DNA of 7,820 nucleotides, taken from positions 1-7,820 of the forward strand of contig DJPO01000035.1 of the NCBI GenBank assembly GCA_002437405.1. The letters are read 5' to 3'. How positions within the stretch are numbered: position 1 is the first letter of the stretch; each line of letters begins with the position of its first letter. This DNA is from Opitutia bacterium UBA6410 (GTDB taxonomy: Bacteria; Verrucomicrobiota; Verrucomicrobiia; Opitutales; Intestinicryptomonadaceae). This document shows positions 1-6,748 of the stretch, in pieces. The translations under genes were made by a program, and so were the position numbers. Under the pieces are notes generated by a model that worked only from the letters and a program-made list of their open reading frames with translations, did no database searches and had not been told where the DNA came from.

Positions 1-11
1 AAAATCACCGT

Positions 12-34
12 GCAAAATTGCGGAGCAATTTTGC
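12..34 (-). terminator. Perfect 10-bp inverted repeat after galM, possible terminator
   Basis: GCAAAATTGC at 12-21 and its exact complement GCAATTTTGC at 25-34 flank a 3-base GGA spacer, beginning 3 bp beyond the galM stop codon. In the minus-strand transcript this forms a strong hairpin at the expected end of the operon. The only U run (four, at 1-4) comes seven bases after the stem, so it is a weak match to a classical intrinsic terminator. It could instead stabilise the mRNA 3' end or be a protein-binding palindrome; the window edge hides what follows. Confidence 0.45.
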
Positions 35-37
35 TGA

Positions 38-1102
38 CTATCTCCCGAAGTTGTAGGAGCAAATGTGACTGTATTCGTCGTCCTTGCGTAGTAATACACT
101 CGGGAACTGCGGGTGATTCGGAGTGTCGGGATAATGTTGCGTCTCTATCGCAAACGCTCCCCTTTTTATGTAGGGCTTGCCTGTCTTTCCCTGCTCGCCG
201 CTTAGAAAATTTCCGCCGTAAAATTGCATCGCAGGCTCTGTCGTGTACACTTCCATTCTCCTGCCGCTTTGCGGCTCGAATACCGACGCCGCAAACTCCA
301 CGCCGTCGGGCGTCTTGCGGTTTATCACCCAATTGTGGTCGTAGCCGTTGCCGATTTTCAGCTGTTCGAAATCCGCTTCAACCCTATCGCCTATCGCTGT
401 CGGAGTGCGGAAATCCAAGGGCGTTCCCGCAACCTCGGACAATTCGCCGGTCGGGATTTGCGCTTGGTTCACGGGCGTATATTTGTCGGCGTTTATTTGG
501 AGAATGTGCCCGTTTACGTCGCCGTTGCCCTCGCCGCGCAAATTGAAAAACGAATGGTGCGTCAGGTTGACTACCGTGTCGGCGTCGGAATGCGCTATGT
601 GCTCGACCTCAAAACGGTTGTCGGCAGTCAGGCGGTAGGTCATACGGACGTCGAGATGCGCGGGGAAACCCTCGTCGCCGTCGGGCGAAACCAGCCCGAG
701 AACCAAAGTGTCGTCGGATACGTCGAGCACCGTCCACGCCTTCATATCGAAGCTGCGGATTCCGCCGTGCAGGTTGTTCGTCCCGTTGTTTTGGGCGAGG
801 ACGTATTCTTTGCCGTTTAGGGAAAATCTGCCGTTGGCGATTCTGTTGCCGTATCTGCCGATTGTCGCGCCGAAGAATCTTTCGCCCGTGAAATTTACGT
901 ACTTGTCAAGACACGCGTGCCCGAGCACTATGTCGGCGAAATTGCCGTTGCGGTCGGGAGTGAAAAGCTCCACGACGCGCCCGCCGAAGTTTGTTACGGA
1001 CATCTCCAGCCCGTTTTTGTTGCGGAGCGTAAAAAGCCCCGTTTTTACGCCGTCGATTTCGGAGTCGAACGCGGATTTGTCGAGTTTGGAAAGCTGTGCC
1101 AT
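38..1102 (-). CDS. galM: Aldose 1-epimerase (mutarotase)
   Basis: The 354-residue product interconverts the alpha and beta anomers of aldoses such as glucose and galactose, feeding the Leloir pathway or general sugar use, probably in the cytoplasm since no signal peptide is visible. Family motifs appear in order: GRYGNRIANGRF at 82-93, NLHGG at 110-114 (H112), the THHSFFNL block at 181-188 with the expected catalytic His at 183, GYDHNWV at 253-259 (D255), and ETQHYPDTPNHPQFPS at 320-335 with the expected catalytic Glu at E320. Length is normal for the family and the protein is complete. The ATG lies 18 bp after the stop of the foldase gene, with GAGGGG as ribosome binding site directly after that stop, so it is probably co-transcribed. 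No other galactose gene is in the window, so the substrate is not fixed by context; other hexose mutarotase specificities remain possible. Confidence 0.95.
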   Translation of the reverse strand: MAQLSKLDKSAFDSEIDGVKTGLFTLRNKNGLEMSVTNFGGRVVELFTPDRNGNFADIVLGHACLDKYVNFTGERFFGATIGRYGNRIANGRFSLNGKEYVLAQNNGTNNLHGGIRSFDMKAWTVLDVSDDTLVLGLVSPDGDEGFPAHLDVRMTYRLTADNRFEVEHIAHSDADTVVNLTHHSFFNLRGEGNGDVNGHILQINADKYTPVNQAQIPTGELSEVAGTPLDFRTPTAIGDRVEADFEQLKIGNGYDHNWVINRKTPDGVEFAASVFEPQSGRRMEVYTTEPAMQFYGGNFLSGEQGKTGKPYIKRGAFAIETQHYPDTPNHPQFPSVLLRKDDEYSHICSYNFGR

Positions 1103-1114
1103 CTAAAAAAAAAT

Positions 1115-1120
1115 CCCCTC
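1115..1120 (-). promoter_or_regulatory. Ribosome binding site of galM
   Basis: On the minus strand GAGGGG follows directly on the TAA of the foldase gene and lies 12 bases before the galM ATG. The spacer contains a run of nine T. The site supports the chosen start and translation of galM from a shared transcript. Confidence 0.6.
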
Positions 1121-2131
1121 TTATTTGAAATATTTTATGTACGCTTTTTGGCGGAGTCCCTCGACCCACTTGCGGTAGATTTCGCGCCCGTTTTGCTCGG
1201 CAATCGTCCATTCGATTTGCTCGCGCACATCGTCGATGGGGCTGATGCCCTCGGGCTTTTTCTCCTCTACTTTGAGAATGAAAATCATATCGCCGATTTC
1301 GACGGGCTCGGTGATTTTGCCCGCCTCGATTGCGAACGCCTGCTTGTCGAGTAGCGGGTTGAGTTCGCCCTTTTTGTACCAACCCCATTCGCCGCCCTTT
1401 GCCGAGCTGTCGTCCTTGCTGTATTTGCGGGCGAGCTCGGAGAACTTTTCGCCCGCGTTGAACTTGGCGACGATTTCCTTGGCGAGCTTGCGGTTTTCGT
1501 CGAGAGTTGCGGTTCTGCCCGTTTTCAGGGTTATCAGGCTGATTTTCGCGCTGGCGGGGGTATACCACTTCGCCTTGTTCGCCTCGTAGTAGTCCTTGAT
1601 TTTCTTGGGGCTGATTTCCGCGACCGCCTGACGTTTGTTGTTTTGCATGTAGCCGACAATCAAGTCCTTTTCCTGCTCCTGCTTGAACTGCTTGATGGTC
1701 TTGCCCTGCGACTGCACGAATTTGAGAAATTCGGCGCGGTCGCCGTTGAACTCGCGCTTGAGGTAGTCGTCGAAGTTGGAGTCGAGATAGCTTTGGGGGA
1801 TAGTCATACCCTTGTCGCGGAAGTCCTTTACGATTAGCTCGCGGTCAATCATATTTTGGACGATTTCGCGGATATAGTCGCCGACGCGCTTGTTGAATTC
1901 GAATTCCGAAAGCGACTTCTGGCGGATTTGGGGGATAAAGGGTTCGACCTCCTTCATAACTTCGTCGCGGGTGATGACCCTGTCTTCGACGACGGCGAGA
2001 ATGCCGTTCGAGCCGGTCTCGCGACCGGACGAATTGCCCAGCAGCCCCTGCCCGAACGCCGACGCCGATACCGCGAGCGCGGCGGCGGAGAGCAAAATTT
2101 TCGGGAGGGAGATTTTCGATATGCTTTTCAT
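1121..2131 (-). CDS. Secreted SurA/PpiC-type peptidyl-prolyl cis-trans isomerase
   Basis: The 336-residue product is probably a periplasmic foldase that isomerises prolyl bonds and chaperones envelope proteins. The N-terminus has a basic start (K2, K6, K11), a hydrophobic stretch at about 12-25 and an ASA-FGQ site near 24-27, typical of a Sec signal peptide. Residues 44-165 resemble the SurA N-terminal chaperone region (VVEDRVITRDEVMKEV near 47-62). A single parvulin domain spans about 193-289, with FSELARKYSKDDSSAKGGEWGW at 230-251 matching the family core. E. coli SurA is about 430 residues with two parvulin domains, so this is a shorter one-domain relative; the symbol is left blank because surA, prsA and ppiC-like proteins blur here. 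The start is set by AAGGA at 2136-2140 and the signal peptide; the open frame further upstream only overlaps mfd. The ATG overlaps the mfd TGA as ATGA, implying translational coupling. Confidence 0.92.
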   Translation of the reverse strand: MKSISKISLPKILLSAAALAVSASAFGQGLLGNSSGRETGSNGILAVVEDRVITRDEVMKEVEPFIPQIRQKSLSEFEFNKRVGDYIREIVQNMIDRELIVKDFRDKGMTIPQSYLDSNFDDYLKREFNGDRAEFLKFVQSQGKTIKQFKQEQEKDLIVGYMQNNKRQAVAEISPKKIKDYYEANKAKWYTPASAKISLITLKTGRTATLDENRKLAKEIVAKFNAGEKFSELARKYSKDDSSAKGGEWGWYKKGELNPLLDKQAFAIEAGKITEPVEIGDMIFILKVEEKKPEGISPIDDVREQIEWTIAEQNGREIYRKWVEGLRQKAYIKYFK

Positions 2132-5100
2132 TTTTTCCTTATGCTTGGAAGGGTATACGTCAGATATTTTTCGATTTCCTGAAGTTTGGCCACGGCGCGG
2201 CGTTTCGTCAAGACGGGAAAGTGTCCGCCGACTTTGAAGTATTCGCCGCCGTTCGGGGCGGGCAGGAGGATTTTCAGTTTGTCGCCCTGAGTTTCGAGCG
2301 AAAGTATGTTCTGCGATTCCGCCAGAATCCTGAGCCGCTCGACGTAAAAGCAGAACTTCAGCGGGTCGGGTATTGCGCCGAAGCGGTTTTTGGTTTCGAA
2401 GAGCAGTCCGTCGAGCTCCTTTTTGGAAGCCGCCATCGAGAGCCTGCGGTAGAGGTCGATTCTGAGCTGGGTCTGGGGAATGTACGATTCGGGGATATAG
2501 GCGTTGACGGTTTCCGAGCCGCCGTCCGAGATTTCGCGGATTCGGATTTCCTGAAAATAGTTTTCCGCCTGCGAGACGTCCACCGCCGCGCGCGCGCCCT
2601 CGCCGAGCCGCACGAAGTCGAAATTGACCTGCGAGCGCAGCACGCCCGAAGTTTTTTTGTCGCCCTTGAGCAGCGCAATGCTGCGTTTTAGCAGCGCGCA
2701 ATAGAGGTCGAACCCGACGCCCGCGATGTGCCCGCTTTGCTTTGCCCCGAGCAGATTGCCGCACCCGCGCAGCTGCAAGTCGCGCGTGGCGATTCTGAAG
2801 CCCGCGCCGGGTTTGTTGTATTGGCGGATAGCCCCGAGCCGCTTGCGCGCGCTCTCGACAAGCCCCGCGTGCCTGTGCAGCAAAAGCCACGCATACGCGC
2901 GCCGCGTGAACCGCCCGACGCGTCCGCGCAGCTGGTATAGCTGCGCCAGCCCGAACTTGTCCGCGCCCTCTATTATAATGGTGTTGCAATTGGGAATGTC
3001 CAAGCCCGACTCAATGATTGTCGTGCAGACGAGTATGTCGTACTTGCCCTCGACGAACTTCGACATCAGCTTTTCGAGCGCGTGCTCCGACATCTGCCCG
3101 TGCCCGACGCCGATGCGCAGCTTCGGGAACATCTTGCGCAAGCCCTCGGCAGTCTCCTCGATTGTTTTCACCCTGTTGTGGAGATAGAAAACCTGCCCTC
3201 CGCGCGAAACCTCGCGCTCTATTGCCTCGCGCACGATTTCGGGCGAATACTCTTTGACGAGCGTCTCGACGGGGAATCTGTCCTTTGGCGGAGTCTCCAT
3301 AATGCTCATCGTCCGCGCTCCCATTATCGCGAAATAGAGAGTGCGGGGGATGGGGGTCGCGCTCATCGAAAGCACGTCGACGCCGCTTTTGAGCTTCTTG
3401 ATTTTCTCCTTGTGCTTGACCCCGAACCTGTGCTCCTCGTCGATTACCAGAAGCCCCAAGTCCTTGAAAATTGTCGAGTCCGAGAGCATCGCGTGCGTGC
3501 CGATTAGCACGTCGATTTGCCCCGCCGCCAACTGCGCCCTGATTTTGTCGCACTCCGCCTTCGTGCGGAATCGGGAGAGCATTTCGACGACTACCGGATA
3601 CCCCGCAAAACGCTCGCGGAAGTTTATGAAATGCTGCTGGCACAAGACGGTTGTCGGGCACAAAACCGCCGCCTGCCTGCCCGCCATCGCGCACTTGAAA
3701 ACCGCCCTCATCGCGATTTCCGTCTTCCCGAACCCCACGTCCGCGCACAAGAGCCTGTCCATCGGCTTTTCCGACTCCATGTCCGCCTTGACCTCCTCCG
3801 CCGCGCGCAGCTGGTCGGGGGTCTCGACAAACGGGAAAGAATCCTCGAAATCCCTCTGCCACTGGTCGTCCTCGGGGAACGCGTAGCCCTTGGCGATTTC
3901 GCGGCGCGACTGGAGCTCGAGAAGCTCCGCGGCGTAGTCGAGCGCGGCGAGCTCCGCGGCGGTCTTGACCTTCGTCCACGACTTCGAATCGAGCCGCGAA
4001 AGCTTCGGATGCCGCTTGTCCAGCCCGATGTACCTGCTCAGCAAATGCGACTTGTGCAGCGGCAGATACAACATCGCCCCGTCCTCGAACTCGAGCTTGA
4101 CGACCTCCTCGCTCTTCCCGTCGGTCTCCAGCTTCGTCAGCCCATGGTAGCGGCAGATGCCGTGCCCCAAGTGGACTACATAGTCGCCCTCGCAAAGTTC
4201 GGAGAAATCGAGAAGCTGGTCGACCTGCGCGCGCCTTGAAAGCATTCGCCTACGCGGTTCTATGCGGTTTTTCTGGCGTCTGCCGAAAAGCTCGCGCGTG
4301 CCGACAAACGCCGCACCCTTGGCTTCGGGCGGCAGGATTTTCCAGTTCGGGCGGCTTGCGCCGAAATCGCGGACAACAAAGCCCTCGCCGAATCCCGACG
4401 GCACGAATTTTCCCTTAAACGGACGCCCCGCGGACTCGAATATTCCGAGCGCGAGCTTTTCGTCGCCCGCGCCGTCGGACGCCACGAAAACGGCAATGCC
4501 CTCTTCGCTCCAGTCAGCCAACTTTCGGGCGAACTTTTCGCGGCTGTGGGTTTCGGACTCGAATCTGTCCGCGCCGACCTCTCCGTCAATCGCGGCGATT
4601 TCCGCTATCGGCTCGGCGGGGAAAATTTTTTCTTCGGAATCCTCGAAAGTCTCCGAGCGCGTCTCGAGCGACGAAACCGCCGTGAACGAGTCGCCGCCGC
4701 GGGCGAAAATTTCGCCGAACCCCCTGTGCGCCACGCCGTCGGACTCCGCGCTTTGGAAGAGCAGCGGCGAACGCGCCGCCAGCTGCGCGGGCTCGAAAAA
4801 TATCCACTGCACCGCGCCGCCGCCGAGATAGTCGCAGGCGTTCCACGCACCCGTGCACGCGTTTTCGGAATCGGGGACGGGGTCGATGGTTGTCGAATAA
4901 ATCTTGGAGTCGGCGAGCTGCGTGTTGGGGTCGAACTTCGAAACCGAGTCGATTTCGTCGCCGAAAAAGTCGAGACGCACAGGCGCGTCCGCCGACACGG
5001 GGTAGACGTCGATTATCCCGCCGCGCACCGCAAACTGCCCTGGGGCTTCGCACAAAGTCTCGTTGTAGTAGCCGAACGCAACGAGCTTTTCGGCGACTTT

Positions 5101-5754
5101 TGCGGGCGATATTTTCAGCCCTTTCGAAAGCTCCAGAGGCTCGCCGACCGACGGATTCGGTGCGGGCGCGAAAAGCGACTCCGCCGTGGCGACGACAAAA
5201 AGCAGCGGGCGTTCTGCACCAACCGCAGGGCTTCCCGAGCCGCCAGTTTTTGCGCGTCCCGCAACTCCTGCGCCCGCGGTTTTTTCGCCGCGCGCGTCGG
5301 CGGAATCGCCCCCGCTCCCAGCTCCGCCCGTTGCCGAAGCCAGCGCGCGGAGTGTGCCGATGCGTTCGCACATTGCGTCGAATCGCGCGGCTTGGCTGTC
5401 CGCGCCGCGCGACGGATCGGGCAATATTTTTATGTCGAAGGGAATTTCTTCGAGCGTCAAAAAATACTTGAGCTTCGAATAAAAAAATTCGCACTCGGCG
5501 GCGGAATCGAGAACCGCAATGACCGCGCTCGGCGCACCGCCGCCCAAGCCGCCCGAGTTTGAGCCGCGCGCGCCCGAAGTATCCGAGCCACTTGCCCTGC
5601 CCGCGCCGAGCCCGTCCGCGCATAATCCGCCGACGCCCGCCTTGTCCGAGCGCAGAACTCCCCCGCACGCCTTGCGCGCGCAAAAAAGTCCCCACGCCGC
5701 CTGCGCGACGTTCGGGTAAAATTCCGTCTTTTTCTCGGGCTTGACTACCCTCAT
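2128..5754 (-). CDS. mfd: Transcription-repair coupling factor Mfd
   Basis: Mfd is an ATP-driven translocase that removes RNA polymerase stalled at lesions and recruits UvrA. Read from the ATG it has 1208 residues, against 1148 in E. coli. The UvrB-like region covers about 1-330 (FAVRGGIIDVYP at 241-252), the CarD-like polymerase-interaction domain about 515-577, and the SF2 translocase about 632-980: TPDQ 645-648, P-loop ADVGFGKT 671-678, DEEH 772-775, SATPIPRTL 798-806, TTIIESGLDIPN 911-922, QLRGRVGR 941-948. The translocation motif region follows at 977-1026 and the C-terminal TRCF domain around 1060-1170. Oddities: Gly/Ala/Ser-rich insertions at about 30-76 and 140-180, and Ala instead of the first P-loop Gly. 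I chose ATG at 5754 because GGAG lies 12 bases before it; an in-frame TTG at 5793 would add 13 residues (N-terminus MPIQTAFAEIFNS) but has no clear ribosome binding site. It sits 59 bp after rnc and overlaps the next gene by 4 bp. Confidence 0.97.
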   Translation of the reverse strand: MRVVKPEKKTEFYPNVAQAAWGLFCARKACGGVLRSDKAGVGGLCADGLGAGRASGSDTSGARGSNSGGLGGGAPSAVIAVLDSAAECEFFYSKLKYFLTLEEIPFDIKILPDPSRGADSQAARFDAMCERIGTLRALASATGGAGSGGDSADARGEKTAGAGVAGRAKTGGSGSPAVGAERPLLFVVATAESLFAPAPNPSVGEPLELSKGLKISPAKVAEKLVAFGYYNETLCEAPGQFAVRGGIIDVYPVSADAPVRLDFFGDEIDSVSKFDPNTQLADSKIYSTTIDPVPDSENACTGAWNACDYLGGGAVQWIFFEPAQLAARSPLLFQSAESDGVAHRGFGEIFARGGDSFTAVSSLETRSETFEDSEEKIFPAEPIAEIAAIDGEVGADRFESETHSREKFARKLADWSEEGIAVFVASDGAGDEKLALGIFESAGRPFKGKFVPSGFGEGFVVRDFGASRPNWKILPPEAKGAAFVGTRELFGRRQKNRIEPRRRMLSRRAQVDQLLDFSELCEGDYVVHLGHGICRYHGLTKLETDGKSEEVVKLEFEDGAMLYLPLHKSHLLSRYIGLDKRHPKLSRLDSKSWTKVKTAAELAALDYAAELLELQSRREIAKGYAFPEDDQWQRDFEDSFPFVETPDQLRAAEEVKADMESEKPMDRLLCADVGFGKTEIAMRAVFKCAMAGRQAAVLCPTTVLCQQHFINFRERFAGYPVVVEMLSRFRTKAECDKIRAQLAAGQIDVLIGTHAMLSDSTIFKDLGLLVIDEEHRFGVKHKEKIKKLKSGVDVLSMSATPIPRTLYFAIMGARTMSIMETPPKDRFPVETLVKEYSPEIVREAIEREVSRGGQVFYLHNRVKTIEETAEGLRKMFPKLRIGVGHGQMSEHALEKLMSKFVEGKYDILVCTTIIESGLDIPNCNTIIIEGADKFGLAQLYQLRGRVGRFTRRAYAWLLLHRHAGLVESARKRLGAIRQYNKPGAGFRIATRDLQLRGCGNLLGAKQSGHIAGVGFDLYCALLKRSIALLKGDKKTSGVLRSQVNFDFVRLGEGARAAVDVSQAENYFQEIRIREISDGGSETVNAYIPESYIPQTQLRIDLYRRLSMAASKKELDGLLFETKNRFGAIPDPLKFCFYVERLRILAESQNILSLETQGDKLKILLPAPNGGEYFKVGGHFPVLTKRRAVAKLQEIEKYLTYTLPSIRKK
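2136..2140 (-). promoter_or_regulatory. Ribosome binding site of the PpiC-type foldase gene
   Basis: AAGGA on the minus strand, inside the last codons of mfd, precedes the foldase ATG by four bases. It decides the start at 2131 over the much longer open frame that continues upstream in the same frame. Confidence 0.65.
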
Positions 5755-5766
5755 AGAGTTAAAAAT

Positions 5767-5770
5767 CTCC
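5767..5770 (-). promoter_or_regulatory. Ribosome binding site of mfd
   Basis: GGAG on the minus strand lies 12 bases before the ATG at 5754, the same spacing as at galM. It favours this ATG over the TTG at 5793. Its GG also ends a short inverted repeat, CCGC-ATTT-GCGG (5769-5780), so a small hairpin could partly hide it; a 4-bp stem is too little to claim regulation. Confidence 0.5.
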
Positions 5771-5813
5771 GCAAATGCGGTTTGTATCGGCAATTATTGC
5801 GCCGCCGTAAAAT

Positions 5814-6743
5814 CTATTTGCCGCTCGCCGCCGATTCCCGCGACTTATCCGCCGCGTCCGAAGCCGCTCCGCCTGTTGTTTTAGACGCCGTGCCACCCGC
5901 CGCGTTGTCTGTGCCGCCAGACTCGGGCTTATCCGTCGCTTCGCGCTCGGCGCAGTCCGCGGCGTACTGTTTTATCGAAAGCTTCGCCGCCTTGATTTCC
6001 GCCGCCTTTTTGGAGCTCGCCGACGCCTTGGCGTACGCCTTGCCGCCTATCGAAACCTCGACTTCGAAAACCTTGCTGTGGTCTGGCCCCGACTGCCCCA
6101 AAAGAGTGTAGACTATCTTGTCGGCGTGTTTTGCGGCAAGCTCCTGCAATGCGCCTTTGGGATTCTGCTGGCTCACCAAATCGGGCAGTTCGTCGAGTTT
6201 GCGCTTGTACCACGAAAGCACGACATCGCGGGTTTTCTCGAAGTTGCTGTCCATGTAAATCGCCCCGACCACCGCTTCGAAAGCGTCCTCGGCGGCGTTC
6301 GACGAATTTCTGAGCGACTCGCACCCCTTCGGCAAAATCAAAAAATGCGGAATCCCGATGTGCTCCGAAAGCTCCCCGAGGAATATCCCCTGAGTCAGCG
6401 CGATTCGGATTTTCGTCAAATCCCCCTCGTCGAGCTCGTCGAATTTTCTGAAGACCGAATCGGTGATTATCGACTGCAATATAGCGTCGCCCAAGAACTC
6501 GAGCCGCTGGTTCGACTTTATCTTGCCCTTGGAAAACCCCACCGCTCCTGGGTGTGTGAGCGACTCCTTCAAAATCGCCCTGTCCGAAAATTTGTACCCG
6601 AGGCTCTTTTCCAGCTGCGAAAACGCCGCGTTTTCGGCGTCGAGTGCCGCCTTGGAGCGCGCCTTTTTCTCGCGCTTCATCGCCTTCGCCCTACGCTTGA
6701 CCGACGGCTTGAACAGAAGACGTATGTATTTCGGCAAGTCCAT
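5814..6743 (-). CDS. rnc: Ribonuclease III
   Basis: This 309-residue endonuclease cleaves double-stranded RNA, including rRNA precursors and structured mRNAs, as a cytoplasmic homodimer. The nuclease domain spans about 41-185. Its signature is NQRLEFLGD at 78-86 with metal ligands E82 and D86; the second metal cluster is EDAFEA at 152-157 (D153, E156). The DEGDLTKIR segment at 105-113 is also typical. The double-stranded RNA-binding domain covers about 193-262, starting at NPKGALQELA and ending in the basic SSKKAAEIKAAKL helix. Two additions are unusual: a Lys/Arg-rich N-terminal extension of about 40 residues and a low-complexity Gly/Ala/Ser/Thr/Asp tail at 266-309. The position usually Glu in NERLEFLGD is Gln79. 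The ATG follows the ParA stop by 5 bp without a clear ribosome binding site, suggesting coupled translation; Met22 is an alternative start that would remove half of the basic extension. Confidence 0.96.
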   Translation of the reverse strand: MDLPKYIRLLFKPSVKRRAKAMKREKKARSKAALDAENAAFSQLEKSLGYKFSDRAILKESLTHPGAVGFSKGKIKSNQRLEFLGDAILQSIITDSVFRKFDELDEGDLTKIRIALTQGIFLGELSEHIGIPHFLILPKGCESLRNSSNAAEDAFEAVVGAIYMDSNFEKTRDVVLSWYKRKLDELPDLVSQQNPKGALQELAAKHADKIVYTLLGQSGPDHSKVFEVEVSIGGKAYAKASASSKKAAEIKAAKLSIKQYAADCAEREATDKPESGGTDNAAGGTASKTTGGAASDAADKSRESAASGK

Positions 6744-6748
6744 AACTA

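Noticed and set aside
2132..2989. Long open frame upstream of and in frame with the foldase gene, minus strand
   Set aside because: It overlaps the well-conserved end of mfd in another frame, is Arg/Ala-rich as GC-rich shadow frames are, and the signal peptide plus AAGGA fix the true start at 2131.
3011..4195. 394-codon minus-strand open frame inside mfd
   Set aside because: It lies wholly within the translocase region of mfd, has shadow-frame composition rich in Arg and Gly, and shows no recognisable motif.
4546..5562. 338-codon plus-strand open frame opposite mfd (and a 369-codon minus-strand frame at 4586-5695)
   Set aside because: Both overlap the Mfd N-terminal region, whose family motifs identify the real frame; the composition is that of GC-driven stop-free shadows.
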